64,000 bases of DNA from Lachnospiraceae bacterium. GTDB lineage: Bacteria > Bacillota_A > Clostridia > Lachnospirales > Lachnospiraceae. Of the stretch, positions 51,953 to 61,519 are shown in pieces (position 1 is the stretch's first letter; each line of letters opens with the position of its first letter). The notes beneath the pieces are model-generated. The model searched no databases, was not told the DNA's origin, and saw only the letters and a list, made by a program, of their open reading frames with translations. Made by a program: the position numbers and the translations under genes. The stretch is from positions 22,974 through 86,973 of the forward strand of contig JAILCT010000258.1 in NCBI GenBank assembly GCA_024690425.1, read 5' to 3'.

Positions 51953-53383
51953 TCACAGATCGTAGTATTCTGCAAACTCGGCGGGATGAGGCAGCCTTGA
52001 TATACGCTCGCTTGCCTTTCTGTATCTGCCGACCAGCTGGTCAAGAAGCCTCTCGGGGAATACGCCGCCTGCTGTCAGGTAGTCGTGGTCAGCCTCGAGC
52101 GCATCCAGGGCTTCATCCAGCGATGAAGGAAGTCCTGACAGCTTAGCCTTCTCTTCATCCGAAAGTTCATACAGGTTAAAGTCATACGGACCCCAGCCTG
52201 CCTTGTGAGGATCTATCTTATTCTTGATACCGTTAAGACCTGCCATAAGGATAGCAGCGTAAGCATAGTACGGATTGCAGGTTGCATCGGGATTCCTCAG
52301 TTCGAAACGCTTGGTCTCTGGAGTCTTGGCATATGCAGGGATGCGGATGACAGCACTTCGGTTGGACATTGCATAACCGATCGTTACCGGAGCTTCGAAT
52401 CCCGGAACAAGCCTCTTGTATGAATTGGTTGAAGGATTGGTTATAGCACACAATGAACGCGCGTGGGAGAGCAGTCCGCCCATAAACCAGTGGGCCTGCT
52501 TACTGAGCTGGGCATATCCTTTTGCATCATAGAACACGGGCTTGCCTTTTTTAAAGAGAAGCATATGCACATGCATTCCGTTACCGGCTTCGCCTGCTAA
52601 GGGCTTGGGCATAAAGGTTGCGGTACATCCATCCATTACGGCTTCGTTCTTTATGACATATTTTGCCGACATGGTATCATCGGCCAGCTTGAGCATATCA
52701 CCCAGTTCAACCTCTATTTCCATCTGGCCGCTGCCGCCGACCTCGGGATGATGGTACTTAACATCGATACCCCATTCGTTCATGGCAAGGCACATGCGCG
52801 ATCGGAGATCGTTCCTGATGTCCGTGGGAAGTGAATTATGATAACCGTTGCCGGGTTTTAACTGATAGCCGTTGTTATTCTCTTCGTAACCTGAGGCGAA
52901 TCCTGCCTGAGGAGTGAATATCTCGGTAAACATGTTGTAATAGTCGGTGCTGTAATGAACGCTGTCGAAAATATAGAATTCATACTCGGGTCCGATCACC
53001 ATCCTGTCGGCAACCCCGATCTCTTCCATATATTCAAGAGCCCGGATGGCGACATTTCTCGGATACTGATCGAAAGGTCTGTTGTCGGGAAGATCTATCA
53101 CGCGTACATCCCCGATCATGGACAGGGTCGGAACATCGGCATAGCGATCGATAACGGCTGATTCAAGCACCGGGATGAACACCATATCGCTGTTCTCAAC
53201 GGGTGCATAGCCGTAATTGGACCCGTCGAAGCCAATCCCGTGTTCCATGGTGCTCTCCGTAAGCCGTTCAGCCGGAATGCTCAGATGACGCCATCTGCCG
53301 TCAATGTCTGTCAGCTTAAAATCGACCATTCGGATTCCTTTGTCCTTAATTAGCTTCTGAATGTCTTTAAGTGTTTTTGCCAT
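51953..53383 (-). CDS. glnA: Glutamine synthetase type I
   Basis: The 476-residue enzyme makes glutamine from glutamate, ammonia and ATP. GFDGSNYGYAPVENSDM starts the metal and ATP region. EYEFYIFD, AGNGMHVHM, NPSTNSYKRLVPGFEAP and the RNPDATCNPYYAYAAILMAG segment are standard. FNLYELSDEEK near residue 395 resembles the adenylylation loop of GSI-beta enzymes rather than the NIYVMS form of B. subtilis GSI-alpha. The ATG at 53383 follows GGAGG; a longer frame starts inside the promoter. Confidence 0.96.
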   Translation of the reverse strand: MAKTLKDIQKLIKDKGIRMVDFKLTDIDGRWRHLSIPAERLTESTMEHGIGFDGSNYGYAPVENSDMVFIPVLESAVIDRYADVPTLSMIGDVRVIDLPDNRPFDQYPRNVAIRALEYMEEIGVADRMVIGPEYEFYIFDSVHYSTDYYNMFTEIFTPQAGFASGYEENNNGYQLKPGNGYHNSLPTDIRNDLRSRMCLAMNEWGIDVKYHHPEVGGSGQMEIEVELGDMLKLADDTMSAKYVIKNEAVMDGCTATFMPKPLAGEAGNGMHVHMLLFKKGKPVFYDAKGYAQLSKQAHWFMGGLLSHARSLCAITNPSTNSYKRLVPGFEAPVTIGYAMSNRSAVIRIPAYAKTPETKRFELRNPDATCNPYYAYAAILMAGLNGIKNKIDPHKAGWGPYDFNLYELSDEEKAKLSGLPSSLDEALDALEADHDYLTAGGVFPERLLDQLVGRYRKASERISRLPHPAEFAEYYDL

Positions 53384-53417
53384 AAGAAACCTCCTCTTTA
53401 GATTTACTCCTATATCC

Positions 53418-53446
53418 ATTGTATGACAAAATACCTGTTTTTACAA
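53418..53446 (-). promoter_or_regulatory. glnA: Sigma-A promoter of glnA
   Basis: Minus strand: TTGTAA (53441-53446), 17-bp spacer, TACAAT (53418-53423), about 35 bp before the start codon. Confidence 0.65.
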
Positions 53447-53459
53447 TTTAAGCGGGAGA

Positions 53460-53487
53460 TCTGTTCAGGAAGCTCTGTTCAGGAAGT
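53460..53487. repeat. 14-bp tandem duplication at the end of the MFS gene
   Basis: TCTGTTCAGGAAGC at 53460-53473 is followed directly by TCTGTTCAGGAAGT. The second unit contains the MFS stop codon (53479-53481), so the duplication probably arose by slippage and does not alter the protein body. Confidence 0.7.
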
Positions 53488-54807
53488 GGAGTCCTTGAGC
53501 GCGCGTAAGAAGTCAGGCTTTACATCGCCGTGCCTTACAGGCAGCATCAGGATAAAGGCAAGAAGTGTGCATGCAGAGCCGTAGAAGCCTATGATCCCGT
53601 AACCGTAATGATTGATGAAAAGACTTGCGAGGGTAGGCGTTACGATCTGGGCGCCTGTGACCGCGGCATAGTAATAGCCCATATATTTACCCGATTCGGT
53701 ATCTTTACCCAGTTCAAGGACCATGGGCCCTAAGTTTATCGCAAACAAAGGAAATCCCACGGCAGCTATGAAGAACCATATATACAGCATATCGGGATAT
53801 TCGGGAGTTACCGTGCTTGCACCAAAGTACCCCGTGACACAGCATATCATACCGGCAAGGGAACTCTTTCTGCGGCCAAGCCTTGCGGTGATAAGGGCTG
53901 CGGGTATCATCATGAACATGCCCATCCCCACTTCTACAAGATAAGGGCCTGTCCAGGAAGCACTTTTTTTGAGGTGAGTGATCAGGAAGTTGGTATAGTG
54001 GGTATGAAAGCCGTTATACCCCATGTATATAAACAGGACGGAGCACAGTATGAATATGAGGCTCTTCTTTTCGTCGGCACTTAACACGGCAGGTGCAGAG
54101 TCGGTAACGTCAGTCTTCTCGTCTATGAGTCCGAGTTCCGAGTTTCTATCCTGTACATTCTTAACAAGGGCAGGTTCACGTACGACCATAAGATAGAGCA
54201 AAACTGCGATAAACATCCCAAGGATCACAAAGAGGATGCATCCTGAAAAGAGGGGGATATCACCCCGCTCCTTAATAAGATGGTGCCCTACTATACCAAA
54301 CAGAACTCCGGCCATACCGGCCATAAGGTTTAAGACCGCATTGGCCCTGGTGCGCTGCGGGCGTATGAAGCAGTCAGTCACGATCGCTGCACTGGGAGCC
54401 CTGTGCAGGCTCATGAAAAATACTGTTACAAGAAGGAATATAAGGAAAGGGATGAAACTGACCGACTGGGTCAATATTTTCTGATCCTCCATGTTCATAA
54501 AGTACAGGCCCCCGATCCCTCCGACGGTTCCCAGAAGTATAAGCGGGGTACGCCGCCCCAGCTTACCCGTGATATGATCGGACAGGATCCCGAACAAGGG
54601 TAGAAATATAAGTGCGATCACATTATCGGCCGACATGATGACTGAATAAACCGTTGTTCCCAAATGGTAGTGCTTAGAAAGGATAAGCGGGATGATATAG
54701 TCGTACGCCTGCCAGAAAAGCGTAAGGGAAAAAAAGGGCAGTGAGACAAGAACCGCCCGTCCCCAGTTCATTTTCAGTTTGTCATTAGCTGTTGATCGAG
54801 TCTGCAT
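53479..54807 (-). CDS. MFS / GPH-like transporter
   Basis: The 442-residue membrane protein has about 12 helices. The loop LSDHITGKLGRRTPLILLG after helix 2 is a major-facilitator signature. SLHRAPSAAIVTDCF in helix 4 and the duplicated half resemble the sucrose-transporter (SLC45-like) and GPH groups. The substrate is unknown. No good ribosome site precedes the ATG at 54807; an ATG 12 codons in (MNWGRAVLVS) is a possible alternative. glnA lies downstream but has its own promoter. Confidence 0.85.
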   Translation of the reverse strand: MQTRSTANDKLKMNWGRAVLVSLPFFSLTLFWQAYDYIIPLILSKHYHLGTTVYSVIMSADNVIALIFLPLFGILSDHITGKLGRRTPLILLGTVGGIGGLYFMNMEDQKILTQSVSFIPFLIFLLVTVFFMSLHRAPSAAIVTDCFIRPQRTRANAVLNLMAGMAGVLFGIVGHHLIKERGDIPLFSGCILFVILGMFIAVLLYLMVVREPALVKNVQDRNSELGLIDEKTDVTDSAPAVLSADEKKSLIFILCSVLFIYMGYNGFHTHYTNFLITHLKKSASWTGPYLVEVGMGMFMMIPAALITARLGRRKSSLAGMICCVTGYFGASTVTPEYPDMLYIWFFIAAVGFPLFAINLGPMVLELGKDTESGKYMGYYYAAVTGAQIVTPTLASLFINHYGYGIIGFYGSACTLLAFILMLPVRHGDVKPDFLRALKDSTS

Positions 54808-54904
54808 TTCGTATAAATGATATCATATAATTAGAGTTGGTTATATTCATTTTCTATTCTTTTTTATATAATATAATTCATTGACCGGTTTGGATGGGGT
54901 ATTT

Positions 54905-55786
54905 ATGAAGCAGAGGACTGTAAATGAATATCTGCAGGACAGATATGGGAAGAAACTGTATAAGATAGCAATAAACGCAGGGCTTACATGTCCGAACAGG
55001 GATGGTACCCTGGGAAGCAGGGGCTGTATATTCTGTTCGGGAACCGGCTCAGGTGATTTTGCCGAAGATCCGTGTCTGTCCGTATCCGAACAGATTGAGA
55101 GAGGTAAGAGAAGGGTGCGGAATAAGCTCCCTAAGAAGGATTTCGGTTATATTGCCTACTTCCAGGCCTATACCAATACGTACGGACCTATGGAACGTCT
55201 TGAGGAATTGTATACAGAGGCGGCGATGCATAAGGATATTGAGCTTATCTCCATTGCCACAAGGCCTGATTGCCTGCAGGATGATGTGCTCGATCTTATC
55301 TTAAGGATAAACAGGATCAAGCCGGTATGGATAGAACTGGGCCTTCAGACGATCCACGAACGGACAGCCGAATATATGCGGAGAGGCTATACTCTTGATG
55401 TTTACGACGAAGCGGTTAAAAAGCTCAGGGATAGAGGTATTGAGACAATAGTTCATGTGATTCTGGGGCTGCCGGGTGAGTCGAGGCAGGACATGCTTGA
55501 TACGGTAAAATACGTCGGAGACAGCGGTGTACAGGGTATAAAGCTTCAGCTGCTGCATGTCTTAAGGGGTACGGATCTTGCGGACGATTATCTGTCGGGG
55601 AAGTTTACATGCCTTGGCATGGAAGAGTACATAGACCTTATCCAAAAGGCGCTTGCCATCCTTCCCGAGGATATGGTCATACACAGGATGACGGGTGACG
55701 GGGATAAGAAGCTTCTTATAGCACCCGAGTGGAGTAAGGATAAGAAGCGGGTGCTGAACCTGCTGAATAAGGCATTATCGGGATAA
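54905..55786 (+). CDS. YhcC-family (TIGR01212-type) radical SAM protein
   Basis: The 293-residue protein has an unusual cluster motif with C29, C41 and C44 (AGLTCPNRDGT and RGCIFCSG), characteristic of the YhcC family in place of the common C-x3-C-x2-C. ELGLQTIHERTAEYMRRGY and HVILGLPGESRQDML complete the SAM barrel. Members act on tRNA or unknown substrates; no reaction is assigned here. The ATG at 54905 is the family start; an upstream ATG at 54881 adds eight residues. The ribosome site is weak. Confidence 0.9.
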   Translation: MKQRTVNEYLQDRYGKKLYKIAINAGLTCPNRDGTLGSRGCIFCSGTGSGDFAEDPCLSVSEQIERGKRRVRNKLPKKDFGYIAYFQAYTNTYGPMERLEELYTEAAMHKDIELISIATRPDCLQDDVLDLILRINRIKPVWIELGLQTIHERTAEYMRRGYTLDVYDEAVKKLRDRGIETIVHVILGLPGESRQDMLDTVKYVGDSGVQGIKLQLLHVLRGTDLADDYLSGKFTCLGMEEYIDLIQKALAILPEDMVIHRMTGDGDKKLLIAPEWSKDKKRVLNLLNKALSG

Positions 55787-55792
55787 AACATC

Positions 55793-55827
55793 TTGACAGT
55801 AAACATTGTGCGCAATATAATATTGCG
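55793..55827 (+). promoter_or_regulatory. ohrR: Consensus sigma-A promoter with embedded palindrome, likely OhrR operator
   Basis: TTGACA (55793-55798), 17-bp spacer, TATAAT (55816-55821). The inverted repeat CGCAATAT-A-ATATTGCG (55811-55827) covers the -10 box. A similar promoter and half-palindrome lie at 60870-60898 before an acetyltransferase gene. Confidence 0.8.
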
Positions 55828-55854
55828 AAAGAAATCAAAAAGTGAGGTAACTAC

Positions 55855-56283
55855 ATGTCACAGCAATATGAACAGCTTCTGCTGAAGAACCAGCTATGTT
55901 TTCCGCTTTATGCATGCGGAAGGAAGATAGTGGGTACTTATACACCATACTTAAAGCCCCTGGGACTTACCTATACCCAGTATATTGTACTGATGGTCCT
56001 CTGGGAGAAGGAGAGTGTGAACGTCGGCCAGTTGGGAGATATCCTGCATCTGGATGCAGGAACCCTGACGCCGCTTCTTAAGAGGCTCGAGAAGGAAGGA
56101 TATGTCACGAGGGAGAGATCAAAGGAAGATGAACGAATAACGATCGTGACGATAACAAAAGAAGGGGATAGTCTTAAGGAAAAATGCAAAGATATCCCCG
56201 CAAAAATGGCATGTAAGAAATCACCTTTAAGTGCAGAGGAAGCAGGTGAGCTGTACAGGCTTCTTTACAAGTTTCTGGAATAA
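55855..56283 (+). CDS. ohrR: OhrR-type MarR-family organic peroxide sensor
   Basis: The 142-residue protein matches OhrR closely. The redox cysteine C15 is in KNQLCFPLYACGRK, and tyrosines 19, 29 and 40 that surround it in B. subtilis OhrR are all present. The winged helix has LDAGTLTPLLKRLEKEGYV and the wing RERSKEDER. Peroxide oxidation of C15 releases DNA. There is a second cysteine at 21, but no distant partner like the two-cysteine OhrR type is obvious besides C110 and C119. No ohr peroxidase gene lies nearby. The promoter carries a palindrome suited to autoregulation. Confidence 0.92.
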   Translation: MSQQYEQLLLKNQLCFPLYACGRKIVGTYTPYLKPLGLTYTQYIVLMVLWEKESVNVGQLGDILHLDAGTLTPLLKRLEKEGYVTRERSKEDERITIVTITKEGDSLKEKCKDIPAKMACKKSPLSAEEAGELYRLLYKFLE

Positions 56284-56330
56284 GAAGTACTGTTGACTGG
56301 GAAATACCAAGGGGAGAAAGGCAGAGGGGA

Positions 56331-57431
56331 ATGTCAAAAGAAAAGAAGAGATCAGGCGTGTGGAAGATCCCGGTTTATCTGATAATCGCAATATTGCTTA
56401 TAGCAGCCACGTATGTTGCAAGCGTGTTTCTTACATATTCAAGGATAGAGGACAACTTAACGCTTGAGCCGGCAGGAAACAGTACGGAAGCAGCATCCAC
56501 AGGCAGGAAATATACCATCGTATCGTTTAATATCGGATTCGGTGCATATACTCCTGATTTCACCTTCTTTATGGATGAAGGTAAGGAGAGCAGGGCAAGA
56601 TCTGAAGAGAGTGTGATAAACTGCGTTGCCGGTGCTGCTCAAACGGCACTTTCCTTTGAACCCGATATTGTTCTTTTCCAGGAGGTTGATACGGATTCGA
56701 CCCGAAGCTTCCATGTGGAACAGAGGGAGATGATCGACGGGATCTTTGCCGAAAATGGCAGCTGGGATAATGTCTTTTCGCAGAACTATCATTCGGCATA
56801 TCTTATGTATCCGTTGACAAAACCCCATGGGGCATCCAATTCGGGTATCCTTACAGAATCAAGGCTTGATATCACTTCGGCACTCAGAAGAAGCCTTCCC
56901 ATAGCCACGGGATTCAAGAAGATCCTGGACCTTGACAGATGCTACAGTATTGCGAGGATTCCGACGGATGACGGTAAGGAGCTGGTTCTCATAAATCTGC
57001 ACCTGTCTGCTTACGGAACCGACAAGGCTCAGGGAAATGCACAGCTTGAGATGCTCGTTGAAGATATGGAGAAAGAATATGCCAAGGGCAATTATGTAAT
57101 ATGCGGAGGCGATTTTAATCATGATTTTACAGGTGAGTCCAAGGAGTATTTCAATCCCGGAACGGATAAGACCTACACCTGGTGTGAAAAGTTTCCCGCC
57201 GACATACTGCCGGCGGGCTTCACAAGATGCATTGATTATTCTGGGGATGTCGTCCCCACGACCAGATATACGAACGAGCCCTATAATGAGAACAGCTTTA
57301 CAGTCATACTTGACGGTTTTATAGTATCCGACAATGTATCGGTGCTGTCTGTTCAGAATGTCGATAAGGGCTTTGAATTCACCGACCATAATCCTGTCGT
57401 TATGGAGTTTGAGCTTGGTCAGGATGATTGA
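56331..57431 (+). CDS. Membrane-anchored endonuclease/exonuclease/phosphatase-family protein
   Basis: The 366-residue protein has an N-terminal signal anchor (about 11-35) and an extracytoplasmic EEP domain. YTIVSFNIGFG, the metal glutamate in FEPDIVLFQEVDTDS, LVLINLHLSAYG, GGDFNHDF and the final FTDHNPVVMEF are the catalytic blocks. The family includes phosphodiesterases and sphingomyelinase- or DNase-like enzymes; the substrate is unknown but should lie outside the membrane. It follows ohrR by 47 bp, possibly cotranscribed. Confidence 0.9.
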   Translation: MSKEKKRSGVWKIPVYLIIAILLIAATYVASVFLTYSRIEDNLTLEPAGNSTEAASTGRKYTIVSFNIGFGAYTPDFTFFMDEGKESRARSEESVINCVAGAAQTALSFEPDIVLFQEVDTDSTRSFHVEQREMIDGIFAENGSWDNVFSQNYHSAYLMYPLTKPHGASNSGILTESRLDITSALRRSLPIATGFKKILDLDRCYSIARIPTDDGKELVLINLHLSAYGTDKAQGNAQLEMLVEDMEKEYAKGNYVICGGDFNHDFTGESKEYFNPGTDKTYTWCEKFPADILPAGFTRCIDYSGDVVPTTRYTNEPYNENSFTVILDGFIVSDNVSVLSVQNVDKGFEFTDHNPVVMEFELGQDD

Positions 57432-57433
57432 GC

Positions 57434-59425
57434 TTATACGTTAAAGCGGCCGGTTGTATCCTGAAGAGTGCCGATGCTTTCCATGACATCCCTGGTCTCA
57501 TCGGATACATTTTCGCTTGATAAGGTGATATTCTGCATATTGCCGGAAATATCATGAACCGCATTGTTCAGCTCATCCTGAGCACTGGTTATGGTATCGA
57601 TCACACGGCTTATCTCAACTACCGATGAATTAAGCTTGTCTGCGCCTGAGCCTAATTCCCTGCTTATATCGCTGTAATAATTCGCATCTTCCATATAATT
57701 GTTCGCAAGGGTTTCCAGATTATCGTAATCGGGAAGAACATTTTCGTTTAAGAATCTGATTATCTGCGCACTTACATCAGACAGACGTCTTATGTTGGCC
57801 ATAACTTCGGAAATAAGTGTATTGACCTTATCTATCTCATTTCCTGTTGTAACGCTTAAGGAGTTTATCTCATCGGCAACTACCGCAAAGCCGCGTCCTG
57901 CATCTCCGGCCCTTGCTGCCTCTATTGATGCATTCAGCGCCAGAAGGTTGGTCTGGTTGGCTATACTCTGTATCGCATTGGCAACATCAACTATCTGCTC
58001 TATAACCTTGACGCCTTCAAGGGCAGTCTCAAGATCGTTTTTCGATCTGGTCGTTACTTCTACGGCATGATTCTTATTGTTGAGGATATCCGGTACTATA
58101 GCCTTAACCCTGTTTATTATCTCATCTGTCTTCTCACTCATCATCCTTGTGTCCTGTGCGAAGGAATCGGATGCTTCGGTTACTTCATTACAGATGGATT
58201 CGATGCTCTGTATGCTGTTGGTCTGTTCAATAATACCACCCTCGGTACGCTGCATGGCTGCATTGATCTCTGAAATGCTGTCATTGATACCGTTTATCTT
58301 ATCGGAAGCCGACATCATTTTCTCACGTATGGTTTCGGATTCTGTCTTGGTCTTATGTATGGTATCTATAAAGCGTGTCTCAAGCTCGGATAACAGATAC
58401 CGGATCTGTTCCACCTCGGAAGATGCCTTGACAGTGTTCCCGCTGCCTATGATCTTTTCGGTGATAAATGTCTTCATCTGTTCCATGGGAGCGAGCTGCT
58501 GTTTTATAAGGCCTGTCATAATGATTATGACTGCTATTATGGCAACAACGGCTATGATAACACTCAGTATTATCAGACTGTATATGCCGGCTGATACGTT
58601 TTTCTTAGGTGAAGCCAGGCCGAGCAGCCAATTGCAGCCTTCGATCCTTGATGTTACGAAATAATTGGGTTCACCATTATAATCTTTGGTCATAACCGCA
58701 GTACTGCCGGGATTACTTATCAGAGAGGATATACTGGGCATAACGCTTGATACGGCAACAGCCGTGTCTTCACCGGGAAGGAAATCGGGATTTTCATGTA
58801 AGACATAGTTGCCTGATGAATCGGCCAGGAAACCGTATTCGCCGGGATCGTAGGGTATGCTGTTGAGTATTCCTTCGATATATCCTAATGTATAATCCGC
58901 ACCGAGCACGCCTGCAAGTTCTCCGTCCCTGTAAACAGGTGAAGCAATGGTTATACACATGCCGCCTATAAGGACATCCATATATGGATCGGTAACTATG
59001 GTTGTTCCCGCTGCCTTGGCGGCTTTATACCATCCCCTTGCCGTGGGATCATATCCTTCGGGGGGAAGGGCATTGGGATCGGTCTGTAAGAATTCCTTTT
59101 CTTCGGTTCCGTAATACAGATTAAGTAATTCATCTCTTCCGTCGGATTCGGCCGTGACTATCGACTGCATGTGATCATGGTCATAGTCCTCATCCGGAAG
59201 TGCCTTAAGTGAGGTGGCCGCAGCCGTATTAAGGCCGGTCTGAAGCTCTATCCAGCTGTTGATGGAGTTGGCATACTTATCTGCAGAGAACTGCAGCTCA
59301 TTTTTAAGATGCTCGGTAAGATTCTTGCTTGATGTTCCGACGATTATTGACGTGGAAACGATCATTACGACCGCTACAATGATAATGACAGCTGCCGTGA
59401 GCTTTGCCTTGATGGTCCGTTTCAT
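57434..59425 (-). CDS. Methyl-accepting chemotaxis protein with dCache sensor
   Basis: The 663-residue transducer has membrane helices at about 8-30 and 285-310. A double Cache sensor lies between them (YGTEEKEFLQTDPNALPPEG, RGWYKAAKAAGTTIVTDPYMD and the IASPVYRDGELAGVLGADY strand). The C-terminal signalling domain has [20 protein letters not shown] and [16 protein letters not shown] and the DPYxD-type segment are common in Cache domains that bind amino acids or amines. The ATG at 59425 follows GGAGG. It lies 40 bp after a GGDEF gene on the same strand, suggesting a joint motility unit. Confidence 0.93.
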   Translation of the reverse strand: MKRTIKAKLTAAVIIIVAVVMIVSTSIIVGTSSKNLTEHLKNELQFSADKYANSINSWIELQTGLNTAAATSLKALPDEDYDHDHMQSIVTAESDGRDELLNLYYGTEEKEFLQTDPNALPPEGYDPTARGWYKAAKAAGTTIVTDPYMDVLIGGMCITIASPVYRDGELAGVLGADYTLGYIEGILNSIPYDPGEYGFLADSSGNYVLHENPDFLPGEDTAVAVSSVMPSISSLISNPGSTAVMTKDYNGEPNYFVTSRIEGCNWLLGLASPKKNVSAGIYSLIILSVIIAVVAIIAVIIIMTGLIKQQLAPMEQMKTFITEKIIGSGNTVKASSEVEQIRYLLSELETRFIDTIHKTKTESETIREKMMSASDKINGINDSISEINAAMQRTEGGIIEQTNSIQSIESICNEVTEASDSFAQDTRMMSEKTDEIINRVKAIVPDILNNKNHAVEVTTRSKNDLETALEGVKVIEQIVDVANAIQSIANQTNLLALNASIEAARAGDAGRGFAVVADEINSLSVTTGNEIDKVNTLISEVMANIRRLSDVSAQIIRFLNENVLPDYDNLETLANNYMEDANYYSDISRELGSGADKLNSSVVEISRVIDTITSAQDELNNAVHDISGNMQNITLSSENVSDETRDVMESIGTLQDTTGRFNV

Positions 59426-59465
59426 ATAAGCCTCCTTTTCATCCTGCAACGATGATCATATTGAT

Positions 59466-60773
59466 TTATATTGATTCAACCCGGTTTCTTCCGCCGGACT
59501 TGGCGGTGTACAGGGCTTTATCCATACGTCCGAATGTATCTTCAAACTTATCGGTTTCCTTAACTTCAGTGACGCCTATGGAGCAGGTGATCTTTTTTGA
59601 ATCCAGAATGGATGTGCTTTCCACTTTTGATCTAACTTTTTCGGCCAATTCGACGGCGCCGTCAAGGGTTTTGTTATAACAGATCACAACGAATTCCTCG
59701 CCTCCCCAGCGGCCGATATCTATCTGTTCGTTTTCCAGGCAGGCAGTCACGATCCGGGCAAACCGCTTAAGTGCCTGGTCACCGGCGGCATGTCCGTATT
59801 CGTCATTGACCGACTTGAAGTAATCTATATCTATGATCATCATGGATACAGGCTCATTCTTTTCCTTGCATTCCTTAACAACGTTCTTGACGGCAGCTTC
59901 TATCTTGCCTCTGTTATATACGCCGGTCAGTGAATCCGTAAGGGCCATTTCGCTCAATTTTTTAAGGGATGTGAACATTGCTGTGGCTTCCTCGTGGATG
60001 TTCTGTACCATAAATACATATCTGTAATCATCGGGATTACCGGTCTCGACACGTGAAAAGATCAGCTTGACCCATATATATGTGCCCTCAAGGTTCTGCA
60101 TCAGGCAGTCAAAGCTTGACGTACGTCCCGGAGTGAACATCTTCTTAAGATATTCGGGATCGGACCGCTCCATAAAGAGGGCCTGATCATCCTTGCCGAT
60201 AACGTTCACTATCATGTTCCTCCAGTCGGTATACTTAAGCTCCGCCTGGACATCTTCTTCGGATATCTCGGATATATTAAGGCTGCCGGTCTTGTCCTCT
60301 ACAAGGTCTATATACATGGAGAAGAGGAAGGTCTTCTCGATGGTCTCAACCTTTCGGTAGGTCTGACTTTCCTGTTCGCTCTCATTTGAGTCAAGTTCAT
60401 CCATGATCAGAAGATAGGCGCCCTCGTCTGCAAGCGGGTAGACCATCATCTGGACTATATGGGGCTTCTCCCCTTCATCGATCACAAGCTTCAGCTTTCT
60501 GCTGTACTTGCGGGTAAATGTTCCGAAGTTGGGAAGGAATGCCTGATAACCTTCGGGAAGCTTTTCGGAGGTTGTATTCAAATGGATCATAAGAGTAGAT
60601 AAAAGGTCGTTATAGTCGCCTTCATCTTCGATAAGATTCTCAAATAATCCCCGCCTGATCACTGCATGGTATTTTTCGGTTGCTTTATCAACCACGACCA
60701 CAACATCAACGTTTTTACCAAACAGACTTATAACATCATCACTTGTGTATTGTTCCGGTTTTTTTCTGTTCAT
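59466..60773 (-). CDS. GGDEF diguanylate cyclase with PAS-like N-terminus
   Basis: The 435-residue protein is soluble. The N-terminal 270 residues appear to hold two divergent PAS-like segments (about 20-130 and 150-265; the second ends FMVQNIHEEATAMF). GGDEF starts at LTDSLTGVYNRGKIEAA, with active-site motif GGEEF near 355. There is no EAL domain. It should make cyclic di-GMP from an unknown cytosolic cue. The ATG at 60773 follows GGGAGG. A chemoreceptor gene follows 40 bp downstream. Confidence 0.92.
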   Translation of the reverse strand: MNRKKPEQYTSDDVISLFGKNVDVVVVVDKATEKYHAVIRRGLFENLIEDEGDYNDLLSTLMIHLNTTSEKLPEGYQAFLPNFGTFTRKYSRKLKLVIDEGEKPHIVQMMVYPLADEGAYLLIMDELDSNESEQESQTYRKVETIEKTFLFSMYIDLVEDKTGSLNISEISEEDVQAELKYTDWRNMIVNVIGKDDQALFMERSDPEYLKKMFTPGRTSSFDCLMQNLEGTYIWVKLIFSRVETGNPDDYRYVFMVQNIHEEATAMFTSLKKLSEMALTDSLTGVYNRGKIEAAVKNVVKECKEKNEPVSMMIIDIDYFKSVNDEYGHAAGDQALKRFARIVTACLENEQIDIGRWGGEEFVVICYNKTLDGAVELAEKVRSKVESTSILDSKKITCSIGVTEVKETDKFEDTFGRMDKALYTAKSGGRNRVESI

Positions 60774-60869
60774 AAAGCCTCCCTTTGTCACTTACGACCA
60801 CGAATGTATTATAACACACATTTTTATGAGGTCATCTGATTTTTGCAAATTCCGGCTTAAATATAAAGC

Positions 60870-60898
60870 TTGACAAAGTATATTTTGCACAATATAAT
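60870..60898 (+). promoter_or_regulatory. Consensus sigma-A promoter resembling the ohrR promoter
   Basis: TTGACA (60870-60875), 17-bp spacer, TATAAT (60893-60898). TTTGCACAA before and GGTGTAAA after the -10 box form an imperfect inverted repeat, like the ohrR operator arrangement at 55811-55827. Confidence 0.7.
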
Positions 60899-60945
60899 GG
60901 TGTAAAAGAAAAATCGATTACCGCTATGATTATCAGGAGAGAATA

Positions 60946-61518
60946 ATGCTGAAAAAGTGCAGATATCTGCCGAGGCTGGAGACAGAAAGGCTTATACTCC
61001 GCGAACTGTCCCCAAAAGATACGGATGATCTGAAGGAATGGATAACGGAGGATGATATATATACCTATTGGGGTCGTCCGGCCAATGAGGATGAGAAAGA
61101 TCCCGAGCTGTTCTTTACAGATCCCGATCCGGGGAAAAAGCACAGGCTTACATCCGATTATATCTGGTGGATAGAGTTAAAGAGTACACATAAGGTAATA
61201 GGTCAGATCGAGGTATATGATGTTAAGGATAAGCGGTTTGGAATGATTGGTTACAGGATAGCACCTAAGCTTTGGAATACAGGCATATGTACGGAATCCA
61301 TAAACCGGGTAATAGAATTTGTTTTTTCGGAAACAGGCATCGACAGGCTGCAGGCCAATGTGGATGTCAGGAATACAGCCTCAAACAGGGCACTTGAGAA
61401 GTGCGGGTTTATCCACGAAGGGACCGTAAGGCACGGGAAGATGGTCTCCATGTACTGTGATTATAATATCTGGGGACTTATAAGGGATGATGTTACGAGT
61501 ATGAGAGAAAGGAAATGA
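60946..61518 (+). CDS. GNAT acetyltransferase, ribosomal-protein (RimJ/RimL) type
   Basis: The 190-residue protein has LPRLETERLILRELSPKDTD, the standard opening of RimJ/RimL-like GNATs. KLWNTGICTESINRVIEFVF holds the acetyl-CoA loop, and VRNTASNRALEKCGFIHEGT is the C-terminal block. It probably acetylates a protein N-terminus or a small molecule. GGAGAG precedes the ATG. The promoter looks like that of ohrR, so peroxide control is possible. The DUF2156 gene starts 1 bp after its stop. Confidence 0.92.
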   Translation: MLKKCRYLPRLETERLILRELSPKDTDDLKEWITEDDIYTYWGRPANEDEKDPELFFTDPDPGKKHRLTSDYIWWIELKSTHKVIGQIEVYDVKDKRFGMIGYRIAPKLWNTGICTESINRVIEFVFSETGIDRLQANVDVRNTASNRALEKCGFIHEGTVRHGKMVSMYCDYNIWGLIRDDVTSMRERK

Positions 61519-61519
61519 T

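Noticed and set aside
57241..57266. GGGGAT...TCGTCCCC symmetry considered as another dispersed-repeat copy
   Set aside because: It lies in a conserved part of the phosphatase-like gene, lacks the AGAACC core and GAAGACA ends, and is probably chance.
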